Source: Bacteroidaceae bacterium (GTDB taxonomy: Bacteria; Bacteroidota; Bacteroidia; Bacteroidales; Bacteroidaceae). From it: a stretch of 64,000 bases of DNA. Positions 43,686 through 53,283 of the stretch are shown in pieces. The notes beneath the pieces were generated by a model. It saw only the letters and a program-made list of their open reading frames with translations. It had not been told where the DNA came from and made no database searches. The translations under genes and the position numbers were made by a program. The first letter of the stretch is position 1. Each line of letters starts with the position of its first letter. The stretch covers positions 208,757-272,756 of the forward strand of contig CABIVS010000002.1 of the NCBI GenBank assembly GCA_902362375.1. Reading direction: 5' to 3'.

Positions 43686-45893
43686 ATGAAGGAGATACGA
43701 CGATTGAGAGATAAAATATTGATAGGATGCATATTGTGTCTGTTCTCTTTTATTCCAAAGGGGGCAGCCAATAATTATATAATGAATCCTTATACCCACC
43801 AGGAAATCTCTGCTGACTCCATCATAGAACGTGTGATGACTTTTGCACCTTTGTATGAAACAATCGTAAGCGATTATCGTGCGAACTTATATATAAAAGG
43901 TAAGATGGACATTCAGAAGAAGAATTTTATTCTCCGTTATGTACCTTCTATGTTTCGTTTGCAAAAGGGTGTTCGCGAATATCTGCTTGAAACATACAGT
44001 GACCTTCATTATACGGCTCCCAATATTTACGATCAGAAAGTAAAGGCCTCGCAGGGAACTGTGAGAGGAAACAGGGGATTGCCGGGTTTGCTTGAATACT
44101 TTAATGTAAATATCTACTCTTCGTCTCTGTTGAATGATGAACGCTTATTATCACCACTGGCTAAAAACGGACAGAAATATTATAAATACCGGATAGACAG
44201 CGTGATGGGAGATCCTAACAATCTGGATTATCGGATACGTTTTATTCCCCGTACCAAGAGTGACCAGTTGGTGGGTGGATATATGGTGGTCAGTAGTAAC
44301 GTTTGGAGTGTTCGTGAAATTCGTTTTTCGGGAAGATCGGAACTGATAACATTTACCTGTTGGATTAAGATGGGGGATGTAGGTAAGAAAAATGAATTCC
44401 TGCCGGTGCGCTATGACGTAGAAGCTCTTTTTAAATTTCTCGGAAATAAGGTGGATGGTAATTATACCGCTTCTTTAGACTATAAATCCATCGAACTGAA
44501 AGAAAAAAAAGTACGCAAGAAAGAGAAAAGAAAATATAATCTTTCGGAATCTTTCTCTTTACAGTGTGATACGAATGCATATAAGACGGATGCTTCTACT
44601 TTTGCTATCATGCGGCCGATCCCTTTGGATGAAAGTGAGAAAAAACTATACCATGACTATACCCTTAGACGTGATACGACTACGGTACAAAAGCAATCCA
44701 AGAGTCAGGCCTTTTGGGGAACGATGGGTGATTTGATGGTAGAAGATTATAAATTCAATTTGTCCAATATCGGAAGCGTACGGTTCTCTCCGTTTATCAA
44801 TCCGCTCTTATTCAGTTATAGTGGAAGCAACGGTTTGTCCTATCGACAGGACTTCCGTTATAACCGTCTTTTCAGAGGGGATAAATTACTTCGCATTGTG
44901 CCTAAGCTCGGATATAACTTTACGCGTAAGGAATTCTACTGGTCACTGAATGCCGACTTTGAATACTGGCCGCAGAAACGGGGATTCTTCCGGTTGAATG
45001 TGGGTAACGGTAACCGTATTTATAGTAGTAAAGTGTTGGACGAACTGAAAGCTATGCCAGACAGTATCTTTAATTTCGATTTAATTCATCTCGATTATTT
45101 CAAGGACTTGTATTTCAATTTCCGACATACCGTTGAAGTAGTCAACGGACTGGATATCGGTCTGGGGTTCTCCGCCCATAAAAGAACAGCGGTAGAGCCT
45201 TCACGTTTTGTAATCACCGGTGACTATCCGATGCCGCCTCCGGAATTTATGGATAAATTCAAGAACACTTATATCAGTTTCGCTCCCCGCATCCGGATAG
45301 AGTGGACTCCGGGACTCTATTATTATATGAACGGAAAACGAAAGATTAACCTTCATTCTTTATATCCGACTTTCTCGGTTGATTATGAACGGGGTATTAA
45401 AGGAGTGTTCAAGAGTACGGGCGAATATGAAAGAATAGAGTTTGACCTTCAACATCAAATCCGGATGGGATTGATGCGTAACATTTATTATCGTTTCGGA
45501 TTCGGAGCATTCACCAATCAGGATGAGTTGTATTTTGTGGACTTTGCCAATTTTTCCCGCCATAATCTTCCCGTAGGCTGGAATGATGAAATCGGCGGAG
45601 TATTTCAGGTGCTTGACTCACGTTGGTATAACTCCTCCCGCCGTTATGTACGGGGGCATTTCACCTACGAAGCTCCGTTTCTCATTCTTAGGCATCTGAT
45701 GAAGTACACCCGTTATGTGCAGAATGAACGTATTTATATCAGTGCCCTCTCTATGCCGCACCTTCAACCTTATCTGGAAGTAGGATATGGCATCGGTACG
45801 CATATTTTTGACGTAGGAGTTTTTGTGAGCAGCGAAAACTGGAAATTCGGGGGGATAGGCTGTAAGTTCACGTTTGAGTTGTTCAACCGATAG
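43686..45893 (+). CDS. DUF5686-family outer-membrane beta-barrel protein
   Basis: 735 residues from the ATG at 43686. A hydrophobic signal (ILIGCILCLFSFIPKGAA) leads to the DUF5686 region (IIERVMTFAPLYETIVSDYRANLYIKG), followed by many alternating beta strands (for example RFSPFINPLLFSYSGSNGLSYRQDFRYNRLFRG) and a C-terminal aromatic strand ending GCKFTFELFNR, as in Omp85-like barrels. The family is common in Bacteroidota, usually as one chain with a carboxypeptidase-regulatory-like domain; that domain is lacking here. Function is unknown. It is the left neighbour of the defence block. Confidence 0.82.
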   Translation: MKEIRRLRDKILIGCILCLFSFIPKGAANNYIMNPYTHQEISADSIIERVMTFAPLYETIVSDYRANLYIKGKMDIQKKNFILRYVPSMFRLQKGVREYLLETYSDLHYTAPNIYDQKVKASQGTVRGNRGLPGLLEYFNVNIYSSSLLNDERLLSPLAKNGQKYYKYRIDSVMGDPNNLDYRIRFIPRTKSDQLVGGYMVVSSNVWSVREIRFSGRSELITFTCWIKMGDVGKKNEFLPVRYDVEALFKFLGNKVDGNYTASLDYKSIELKEKKVRKKEKRKYNLSESFSLQCDTNAYKTDASTFAIMRPIPLDESEKKLYHDYTLRRDTTTVQKQSKSQAFWGTMGDLMVEDYKFNLSNIGSVRFSPFINPLLFSYSGSNGLSYRQDFRYNRLFRGDKLLRIVPKLGYNFTRKEFYWSLNADFEYWPQKRGFFRLNVGNGNRIYSSKVLDELKAMPDSIFNFDLIHLDYFKDLYFNFRHTVEVVNGLDIGLGFSAHKRTAVEPSRFVITGDYPMPPPEFMDKFKNTYISFAPRIRIEWTPGLYYYMNGKRKINLHSLYPTFSVDYERGIKGVFKSTGEYERIEFDLQHQIRMGLMRNIYYRFGFGAFTNQDELYFVDFANFSRHNLPVGWNDEIGGVFQVLDSRWYNSSRRYVRGHFTYEAPFLILRHLMKYTRYVQNERIYISALSMPHLQPYLEVGYGIGTHIFDVGVFVSSENWKFGGIGCKFTFELFNR

Positions 45894-45908
45894 TTTTCTT
45901 TGTTCCGG

Positions 45909-45939
45909 TTGTTTTATCGAAAGATTTTACTTATCTTTG
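45909..45939 (+). promoter_or_regulatory. Promoter of the retron
   Basis: TTG (45909-45911), a 20-base spacer and the perfect -7 box TATCTTTG (45932-45939). Transcription would begin about 4-5 bases further, almost exactly at the first base of the a1 arm (45943), as expected for a retron non-coding RNA. Confidence 0.8.
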
Positions 45940-45942
45940 TAT

Positions 45943-46072
45943 AAGAGAGGATGAGGACCGAATTTAGCATCAAAGAGGTGTAGTCGCCTTGTAAGCACAG
46001 GTATTTTCCTAGAAAATAAATTCTAAGGTATAAATACCTAAATTTATTTTAGTAAATAACTCATCCTCTCTT
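45943..46072 (+). ncRNA. Retron msr-msd non-coding RNA
   Basis: About 130 nt, bounded by a 13-bp perfect inverted repeat: a1 AAGAGAGGATGAG (45943-45955) and a2 (46060-46072). Following a1 is TTTAGC, with G45967 the candidate branching guanosine. An msr stem-loop AGGTG/CGCCT (45976-45989) comes next, and then an AT-rich msd hairpin whose arms are about 46009-46022 and 46041-46052, with an inner GGTA/TACC stem (46027-46038). The reverse transcriptase gene begins 26 bases after a2. Layout, order and size match known retrons. The exact RNA ends and the msDNA length cannot be settled by eye. Confidence 0.85.
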
Positions 46073-46097
46073 CTCTTTTTTTATATGCATATACAAA

Positions 46098-47228
46098 ATG
46101 GACGGAATTTTAATAACGATCATTGTTATTACCGCTTTCCTGGTTTATAAGATGATTTCCTCAAGCAGGAAACAGGAGGGGTATAAAAGATGGAAAGCAA
46201 CAAGCAGTGGTAAGGAAGAAAAGACTACTAAGGTAAAATGGGAACACGGAGCCTGGCTTAGGCATGCTTTGGGGGGAACTGTTCCGAGAGCGCAGTATGT
46301 TCAAAAGTTTGATGAATCGGCTGTTGTCTGGTGCGCCAACCTGTTGGGGGTGGAAACGGTGCGGTTGAAGGAAATATTACGGGATGTTTCCGAACATTAC
46401 CGGGAGTTCTGGATGAGAAAAAGAAAGGGAGGTTATCGGATGATTTCTGCTCCTGACAAAGAATTGCAATCTATTCAAACCACTATTAATTCTCGAATAT
46501 TATCATCTGTGACACTGATTCATCCGGCAGCAGTAGGCTTCCGGAACGGTCATTCTGTGGTTGATAATGCCAGTCCTCATTTGGGAAAACGGTATGTGTT
46601 GAAAATGGATATTCATGATTTTTTCTTTTCGATACGGAGCCGGAGGGTAAAAAAGACATTTGAGAAGATCGGTTATCCGGAAAATGTGTCTAAAGTATTG
46701 GGAACATTGTGTTGTTTACACAGACACTTGCCGCAGGGAGCGCCTACAAGTCCGTCGTTAAGCAATATCGTCGGGTATGAGATGGATAGGAAATTAGCGG
46801 CACTGGCAGCGGAATACGGATTGGCTTACACCCGTTATGCCGATGACCTGACTTTTTCGGGAGATGTGTTTCCCAAAGAACAAATCATTCCCCGAATCAA
46901 ACAAATTATCCGCGATGAGAAATTCGAACCGAATCATAAGAAGACCCGTTTTATCAATGAGTATGGCAGGAAGATTATTACAGGAGTATCTGTCTCTTCC
47001 GGTGCGAAACTGACAATCCCTAAAGCCAGAAAGAGAGAAATCCGGAAGAATGTCTATTTTATCCTGACGAAAGGTTTGGCGGAACATCAGCGCCGGATTG
47101 GCTCGAGTGATCCTGTCTATCTGAAACGGCTGATTGGAGAACTTTGTTATTGGCGGTCAATAGAACCGGACAATGCGTATGTATCCGATTCTATTAACCG
47201 TTTGAGATGTTTGGAGAAAGGGTATTAA
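46098..47228 (+). CDS. Retron reverse transcriptase with N-terminal transmembrane segment
   Basis: 376 residues. Residues 3-19 are a strong membrane helix (ILITIIVITAFLVYKMI), followed by a basic linker and an RT domain of about 300 residues. RT motifs are KMDIHDFF (Asp171), LPQGAPTSPSLSN (211-223) and YTRYADD (244-250). The retron-specific signatures are NASPH (157-161, of the NAxxH region X type) and ITGVSV (294-299, the VTG-like region Y). It should copy the msd part of the RNA encoded just upstream into a branched RNA-DNA molecule. The membrane anchor is unusual among retron RTs and may stand in for a separate toxic effector, which is absent. It ends one base before the convergent helicase gene. 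Confidence 0.92.
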   Translation: MDGILITIIVITAFLVYKMISSSRKQEGYKRWKATSSGKEEKTTKVKWEHGAWLRHALGGTVPRAQYVQKFDESAVVWCANLLGVETVRLKEILRDVSEHYREFWMRKRKGGYRMISAPDKELQSIQTTINSRILSSVTLIHPAAVGFRNGHSVVDNASPHLGKRYVLKMDIHDFFFSIRSRRVKKTFEKIGYPENVSKVLGTLCCLHRHLPQGAPTSPSLSNIVGYEMDRKLAALAAEYGLAYTRYADDLTFSGDVFPKEQIIPRIKQIIRDEKFEPNHKKTRFINEYGRKIITGVSVSSGAKLTIPKARKREIRKNVYFILTKGLAEHQRRIGSSDPVYLKRLIGELCYWRSIEPDNAYVSDSINRLRCLEKGY

Positions 47229-47229
47229 T

Positions 47230-50200
47230 CTAATTGGCAATCGTTACCCGTTCATTTTCTATCTTGGCGTAATTCCTTTTCACAGCTTCGCGAATACCTC
47301 TTTGCATGGCAGCGTCTATGTTCGATCCCATACGGGCAAAGCCGAACAGTTGCGCGCATGCTTTTATCAAATCTGCTGCAGGCAGGCTGATGGAGTCGGT
47401 CAATAGTTGCCGGATGGCATTGGCTATCTCTTCAGGTGGTATGTCTGTCGCTTCCCGGTCGGAAACCGGGCGATAGACTGAATAGGAAGCGCATTGTTCT
47501 TTGTCGTTCCAGCAGAAAACAAGTCCTTCGTATTCTGTGCGATAGATATTCAATGTGTCGAGTGCTGTTTCTATCTGGGCTTCTACCCGTGTTCCCAAGC
47601 GGCTGATTCCCCATTCGGACAGGATTTTCTTACAGAGCAGGGATTTACTGATTGGCGCCTCGCTTTCCATAATCTTCCGTATTTGGGAGAGGAGGATAGA
47701 GTAACTGTCCGTAAAGAAAAAGTCTTCCGGTGAATAACTGTATGGGGTAATCTTTGCAAACTTGTACTTTTGCTCTATCCGGTTTTGAGTAGAAAGAACG
47801 GAAGCTGTTTGCTTTTCAGGAGTAGCAGGCGATGCCTTGAGCACGAATGAATGTTCATTGTTGGTTATTTGTGCAGCCGGTGCAGGTTCTGCCACTTCTG
47901 TCGGAGCAGAGCCGGTTCCGGCTGCTGTCATTGAGCCGACTTTTGAACTCTTTTTCCGGGCGATAGCCTCTTGGATAGTTGCCATTACTTCGTCCGGCTT
48001 TTCCCACCAGTCCATTGTCCATATCCGGTAGATGTCCCATCCGAGTGCTTTCAATACATTATTCTGCACAATTTCCCGGTCACGTGCGGTCTTGGTGCGT
48101 TTGTAGTTTTTGCCGTCACAGATAATACCTAACTGATAGTTAGAGGTGTTTTCGGTGTCGACGATACCTATATCTATCTTGTATCCGGAGCAACCGATGT
48201 CTGTATGCACGGTGTAACCCAGTGAGCGCAGTCTGTCGGCAATGATCGTTTCGATGGAGACTGTTGCTTCCGACTGTTGTCTTGTCACGCTGTTGATGGT
48301 GTTTCGGGTTCCCTTCTCCGCATATTCGAGGAAACGTTTTAGTCCGGCTACTCCGATGGAAGAAGTACGGTTCAGGTCGATCATATCCGACCTTAGGGTG
48401 GAATAGATAATCATCTCATACCGGGCACGGGAAACGGCTACATTCAATCTTCTTTCACCGCCTGCCCGGTTCAGAGGCCCGAAATTCATGCTGACGCGCC
48501 CTTCTGCATCCGGACCATAGCCCACAGAGAAGAGAATGACATCGCGTTCGTCTCCCTGCACATTCTCCAGGTTCTTGATAAATAACGGTTCGTCGCATTC
48601 CAACGCCAGAGTTTCCAGTTCGGGGTAAAAGATAAAGAGGTCGGATAATAAGTCTTCTATCAAGGCTTGTTGGACAATGCTGAAAGTGACTACACCGATA
48701 CTTTTCTTTCTTAATTCCTCGCTTCTCAATCTTCTCGCTATTTCGTCCACCACTGCTTGAGCTTCCGCCCGGTTCTGGCGCGACTTGCCTTTATCATAGT
48801 AACCGTTGATGTTGACTATCCTGACTTTCGATTCGATGTTGTCCGGCGAGGGGAAAGTCATCAGTTTGTTATCGTAATATTCGGAGTTGCTGAAAGCGAT
48901 GAGGCTCTCGTGCTTGCTCCGGTAGTGCCATAATAAATATTTGGAAGGAATAGAGAGGGCGAGACAGTCGTCAAGGATACTCTCCAAATCTTCCATTTCA
49001 ATGTTGTCTTCATCAATGGTGTTGACCGAGAAGAAACTCGTAGGAGGCATTTGTTTCGGGTCGCCTACAATAATGACGTTTTTACCCCGGGCAATGGCGC
49101 CCACCGCTTCATAAGTAGGCATCTGTGAGGCCTCATCAAAGACTATCAAATCAAATTTATCAGCGTCCGTGTCAATGAATTGAGCGACGGAAAGAGGACT
49201 CATCAGCATACACGGGCACATGCGCGACAACAAAGTGGGAATCTGGTCGAACAGCTTACGAATGGATATGCCGCGGGCATTGTTGCGGATATTCTTTTGG
49301 AGGATACCCACTTCTGAACTTTGGATGGCTTCTTGAGTGAAAGACGGAATGTTGGAGGCCAACCGGGCATACAATTCTCTTTGGGTCGTTTCTTCGAATT
49401 TGGCGGATATTTGTTTGTATTTAGCAATGATGTCATTGAATATCTTACCGTTGAATAATTCCAGAGTCGGTTCTTTGTCGATGATATACCGGATAGCCGC
49501 CTGATAGAAACTCTTGCGGAAGCTGTCTGTAAGTTGCCCGGTAGGAATATTCTTTTCTTTATATTCCGTCGCAATAAATCCAATTCCCAGGCTATGCAGG
49601 GTTTGGTAGGCTTGTAGCCACTGATACCAGTCCTTGAGCTTGTCGAGGTTCTCTTTCCAGGTCAGGGCTTTAGACAAGGCAATCGTTATCCAGTCGGCTG
49701 AATCGGTATAAAGTTCTTCAGTCGAGATACCCAGCATGCCGGACAGCTTCTTTTCGGTGGTTGTGAGTGTATCTGCGAGTTGATACAGTTCATTGAAGGA
49801 ATGGGCATGAATATCTCTGAATGTTTGAATTCCTTCTGTGAGTTGTGCGGACAAATTCTGCTTGATTTGCGAAACTTTGGCAATGTCTTTAGCATAGTTC
49901 AACAAATGCGAATGAAGGGAAGTCATGTCGTCGATTATCTGTTCAATGGTGTTCCAATCCTCGTTCTTGCCGGGTCGTCCGAATAGGGAGGGAAGTTGTC
50001 CGGTGTATTTCTGAACGGCTTCGGCTTCTTCCTGATACCTGATAATGCGGTGAAGCAGAGCTTTGATGTCTTCTGTTTCAATCGTTTTTAAAGCATATAT
50101 GTTGATTGCTTTTTTGATTTTCCGCAGCCCGAAATATCTGGGAAGGAACCACTGGGCGGATACCCGGTTCCATTCGGCTAACATCTGCTTTGCGTTGATG

Positions 50201-53115
50201 GACAGGATTTCTTGGGTGAATCCGGTTTCTATCTCTTTCCTTTGTTCATCCCGTTTCCGTCCGTGAACCACTACTTCCCGATATTCATTCAATGTTTCGT
50301 TGAGCAATGGCAGAGTCAGCAATCCGGGAGTCAGTTCCGGAATGTCGAGTATTTTTCGGATGATGTGGACAATCGTCCGGAAATCCTTGCGTGTAGGGCG
50401 TATATCCGTATCTTTTAGAAGTACGGAGAATACATCCAGCTTCTGCCGGATGGTGGTCAACAGGTCGATAAATCCGGTGAGCAGTTGGGAGGACTCCTCT
50501 TTAACGGCTGATGAATATTCGGTAATCGAGATGCCCGTTAATGGATGCTGATAAGGATGTCCGCACGCATTGGCCGTCCGGACTAACAGCTCGATGGCAT
50601 CTTCCCATTGGGCAAATGTTTCTTTATCTAATGTATCCAGATAAACTTGTGGAATATCAAAACAAGATTCGACGTCCACGGATTGATAATGAATAATGGC
50701 GTCGTATAATGAAACCCCGAACGGGTATTCTTTATGTAGGGCTTCGATATATTGATTCAATTCCGCCCGTAAATTCAGCAGGCGTTCCGCTTCCTTTCTG
50801 AATTCTTCGGGAGGTGTCTGCCTGATAATTTCCGTAGTTTCTTTCAGTTGCGAGATAACGGCGGATTTCTTTGTCTTGTTGGAATGAATCTCCAAGCAGA
50901 ACGGAGCCAGGCCGATAGCCGCCAGTCTGTTTTGTACAACGGAGAGGGCAGCCATCTTTTCCGCAACAAATAAGACGCGTTTTCCTTTGTAAAGCGCATT
51001 GGCAATGATATTGGTAATCGTTTGCGATTTTCCTGTTCCCGGAGGGCCGTGCAGGATGAAAGTCTTGTCATGTACGGCTTCGTAGATGGCTTCCAGTTGT
51101 GAGGAATCGGCGATGATGGGTAATACAATGTCTGTGGGCGACAGTTGCTTATCCATATCCGTTGCATCTATTTCCTCTGTGGCGGCTTCCCATTCTATCT
51201 TTCCGTTGATGAGGCTGGACACAATCTTGTTCTGAACCAGTTTGTTGGCATTGTTGTGGATGTCGTTCCACATGATGAATTTGTTGAAAGAGAAAATACC
51301 CAGAATCGCTTGCTCTTCCACGTCCCATTTGCGCTGGTTCTTGATGCTGTTGCGAATGATGGAATAAATCAGTTTGACATTTACACCACTTCCGTCGGTA
51401 GGCAACGGGTCTAACCCTGATAGGGTGATTCCGAAATTTTGGCGGAGCATTTCCAATAAGGTGATGTTCATCATCGTTTCTTCCTCCCGAGAACGGATAA
51501 CATAACCTTTGGCTGCCGATTTACGGATGATTTCAACCGGCAACAGCAGGATGGGAGCGTAGCGGGGGCGTTCGCTGGAGGGGGTCTCGTACCATTTTAA
51601 AAGTCCGAGAGCCAGATAGAGCGTGTTGGCTCCATTCTCTTCAATAGAGGTACGCGAAGACCGGTATAGATGGGTCAGTGCTTTGCCTAAATCGTTTTCG
51701 GATAGATAGAAACGTAGTCTTTTCTGTGAAAGTTCAGAGTTGACGAAACCAACTACAGGATCAGATTCCGGTATGGAGGAATAAATCCCGAAGTCCATTG
51801 CCGGACTCTCCCAATCGGCAGGACGGTGAAGGATGCGAAATTCTTCTCCGTCGGCCAATGCATCTTCCAAGCAGGATAGATTAGCCGGAATGAGTTGGAG
51901 CGTGTTTTTGGTGATCCGGATATTCAGCAGATTGTTGCGCAGACTTAAATCCAGCAACCGTCTTTCCCATAACAGTTGTTTGGTAATTACGGTCTGGGTT
52001 TCATTGCCTGACAAATCATACGGATTGATACTTTGCGGAGTGGCATGAACGGCACTTTTGGGAATGTCGGTCTCCTTTTCTTCTACTTCCCATACCTGCC
52101 CGTGCAGAATGCGTTGGGGGATGGGGCGGATGCCCGAATGTCTCGCTCTTTTCACATCTATGGCAAGAATGAAGTTATTTCCATCCGTCAGCTTTCCGTT
52201 CGCTTGCTTCACTGCATCGTCGAAATCGGACGAATGTCCCATGTTCATGCAGGTCGTTTCGACTAACGTTATGTCGTAGATCCCTTCGGCAGTCCGTTTG
52301 GTCAACAGAGAGACATCGTCAATGGTAGGGTCAGGGAAAGTTTCCGGCACTAGCCAGGCTCCCGCAAAAGCATGCCCTTGAGTGATGATAATGAGTGCAT
52401 TCAGTCCGATTGCCTCCAGGCAGGAAGCATAGAGTAAGGCCATATCCAGACAGGTTCCCAGTTTCTGTGCCATCACGGAGTTGGCTAGCCGGACACGCTG
52501 GCCATATTCCTCGAAGCTGGCGGGGATGGTGCTGTATATAATCTGTTGTTCCGTGATAGCCGTGTAGATGGCGGCCATCTGTTTCCTTACCCGGTCCGGA
52601 GTACGGCTTTGATATTCGTCGAGGGACGGATTATCAGTCCATTGCCCCAGGATGGAAGCGGCTCTCTTGATGATCGGCAGAATGGCTGTATGATTGGGGG
52701 TGATGAAAGCGGCCAGCATTTCGGGCAATACATTGATTCCTCCCCATTGGTCGTATGCCAGAATGTCGATAGGGTAGGTTTGGCTGAATACGGAAACTGC
52801 TTCGGAAGTAATTTCAATTTTCAGATTGCCGGATAAACGTTCGGTCAGCTGTGTGAAATAGTTGGCGGACAAAGTGAGGTTGAATGATGACAGACAGATC
52901 GAACTGTTTGCCGGAATCTGTTCCACAACTATCGGAGCGGCGTTTCCGAAAGTCGGCTCTGTTGTGATTTGTACCTGAATGTCCTTCAGTGGGGCAGGTG
53001 TCGTATTCTCAATAGAAAGCTGATGAATGACCGATGCACCGTTTTGTTGTATCGCAAAATTAATAAGCGGTAAATAGTCGCATTGCACCTTGACTTTGTC
53101 CAATCTCTCGTCCAT
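47230..53115 (-). CDS. DUF4011-helicase-nuclease giant protein, Hhe-like defence protein
   Basis: About 1961 residues from the ATG at 53115 (MDERLDKVKVQ). An in-frame start at 53202 exists, but the added 29 residues look like read-through of leader DNA and overlap the rpsA promoter. Domains in order: a beta-sandwich N-terminus, a transglutaminase-like region (LGTCLDMALLYASCLEA), the DUF4011 region (LWERRLLDLSLRNNLLNIR), and a superfamily 1 helicase with Walker A HGPPGTGKSQT (about 51020-51052) and Walker B IVFDEASQMPT (about 49120-49150). Further helicase motifs (NVQGDERDVILFSVGYG, LNVAVSRARY), a Vsr/MTES_1575-type nuclease (GYKIDIGIVD, ICDGKNYKR) and a C-terminal DUF3320 complete it. The DUF4011-helicase-Vsr type was shown to protect E. 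coli from phage (Hhe); function here is by homology. Confidence 0.9.
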   Translation of the reverse strand: MDERLDKVKVQCDYLPLINFAIQQNGASVIHQLSIENTTPAPLKDIQVQITTEPTFGNAAPIVVEQIPANSSICLSSFNLTLSANYFTQLTERLSGNLKIEITSEAVSVFSQTYPIDILAYDQWGGINVLPEMLAAFITPNHTAILPIIKRAASILGQWTDNPSLDEYQSRTPDRVRKQMAAIYTAITEQQIIYSTIPASFEEYGQRVRLANSVMAQKLGTCLDMALLYASCLEAIGLNALIIITQGHAFAGAWLVPETFPDPTIDDVSLLTKRTAEGIYDITLVETTCMNMGHSSDFDDAVKQANGKLTDGNNFILAIDVKRARHSGIRPIPQRILHGQVWEVEEKETDIPKSAVHATPQSINPYDLSGNETQTVITKQLLWERRLLDLSLRNNLLNIRITKNTLQLIPANLSCLEDALADGEEFRILHRPADWESPAMDFGIYSSIPESDPVVGFVNSELSQKRLRFYLSENDLGKALTHLYRSSRTSIEENGANTLYLALGLLKWYETPSSERPRYAPILLLPVEIIRKSAAKGYVIRSREEETMMNITLLEMLRQNFGITLSGLDPLPTDGSGVNVKLIYSIIRNSIKNQRKWDVEEQAILGIFSFNKFIMWNDIHNNANKLVQNKIVSSLINGKIEWEAATEEIDATDMDKQLSPTDIVLPIIADSSQLEAIYEAVHDKTFILHGPPGTGKSQTITNIIANALYKGKRVLFVAEKMAALSVVQNRLAAIGLAPFCLEIHSNKTKKSAVISQLKETTEIIRQTPPEEFRKEAERLLNLRAELNQYIEALHKEYPFGVSLYDAIIHYQSVDVESCFDIPQVYLDTLDKETFAQWEDAIELLVRTANACGHPYQHPLTGISITEYSSAVKEESSQLLTGFIDLLTTIRQKLDVFSVLLKDTDIRPTRKDFRTIVHIIRKILDIPELTPGLLTLPLLNETLNEYREVVVHGRKRDEQRKEIETGFTQEILSINAKQMLAEWNRVSAQWFLPRYFGLRKIKKAINIYALKTIETEDIKALLHRIIRYQEEAEAVQKYTGQLPSLFGRPGKNEDWNTIEQIIDDMTSLHSHLLNYAKDIAKVSQIKQNLSAQLTEGIQTFRDIHAHSFNELYQLADTLTTTEKKLSGMLGISTEELYTDSADWITIALSKALTWKENLDKLKDWYQWLQAYQTLHSLGIGFIATEYKEKNIPTGQLTDSFRKSFYQAAIRYIIDKEPTLELFNGKIFNDIIAKYKQISAKFEETTQRELYARLASNIPSFTQEAIQSSEVGILQKNIRNNARGISIRKLFDQIPTLLSRMCPCMLMSPLSVAQFIDTDADKFDLIVFDEASQMPTYEAVGAIARGKNVIIVGDPKQMPPTSFFSVNTIDEDNIEMEDLESILDDCLALSIPSKYLLWHYRSKHESLIAFSNSEYYDNKLMTFPSPDNIESKVRIVNINGYYDKGKSRQNRAEAQAVVDEIARRLRSEELRKKSIGVVTFSIVQQALIEDLLSDLFIFYPELETLALECDEPLFIKNLENVQGDERDVILFSVGYGPDAEGRVSMNFGPLNRAGGERRLNVAVSRARYEMIIYSTLRSDMIDLNRTSSIGVAGLKRFLEYAEKGTRNTINSVTRQQSEATVSIETIIADRLRSLGYTVHTDIGCSGYKIDIGIVDTENTSNYQLGIICDGKNYKRTKTARDREIVQNNVLKALGWDIYRIWTMDWWEKPDEVMATIQEAIARKKSSKVGSMTAAGTGSAPTEVAEPAPAAQITNNEHSFVLKASPATPEKQTASVLSTQNRIEQKYKFAKITPYSYSPEDFFFTDSYSILLSQIRKIMESEAPISKSLLCKKILSEWGISRLGTRVEAQIETALDTLNIYRTEYEGLVFCWNDKEQCASYSVYRPVSDREATDIPPEEIANAIRQLLTDSISLPAADLIKACAQLFGFARMGSNIDAAMQRGIREAVKRNYAKIENERVTIAN

Positions 53116-53190
53116 GGCAAAAACTGTATAAATTAAAGATTGCAATATTACAAAAAATACGGATATAATTCTCTTTTCTTCTGCCATTCT

Positions 53191-53221
53191 TTTGTCAATC
53201 AAGAAAATATTTCTACCTTTG
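53191..53221 (+). promoter_or_regulatory. rpsA promoter
   Basis: TTTG (53191-53194), a 19-base spacer and the perfect -7 box TACCTTTG (53214-53221), giving a leader of about 57 bases before the rpsA ATG. This is the best match to the Bacteroides consensus in the window. Confidence 0.85.
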
Positions 53222-53283
53222 CGCCCGATTTATAGATAATATAATGTCTTATTTAATTAAAGTATTAAACAATTTATTTATTA

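Larger units (their letters stand above)
45909..53115. other. Accessory defence block (retron plus Hhe-like helicase-nuclease)
   Basis: Two convergent units, the retron and the giant helicase-nuclease, are inserted between the DUF5686 gene and rpsA, both of core or chromosomal type. The stop codons are one base apart (47228 and 47230). No integrase, direct repeat or tRNA was seen at the borders, so mobility is inferred only from gene content. Confidence 0.7.

Noticed and set aside
45943..46083. a1/a2 arms plus the following T-run read as an ordinary terminator
   Set aside because: The arms are 104 bases apart, have a promoter directly before them, a branch-G motif and inner hairpins, and an RT gene starting 26 bases later; retron RNA explains all of these.
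46098..47228. Group II intron or diversity-generating retroelement as the source of the reverse transcriptase
   Set aside because: No maturase/endonuclease domain, no intron RNA domains, no template/variable repeat pair and no accessory avd gene; the NASPH and ITGVSV signatures and the upstream RNA favour a retron.
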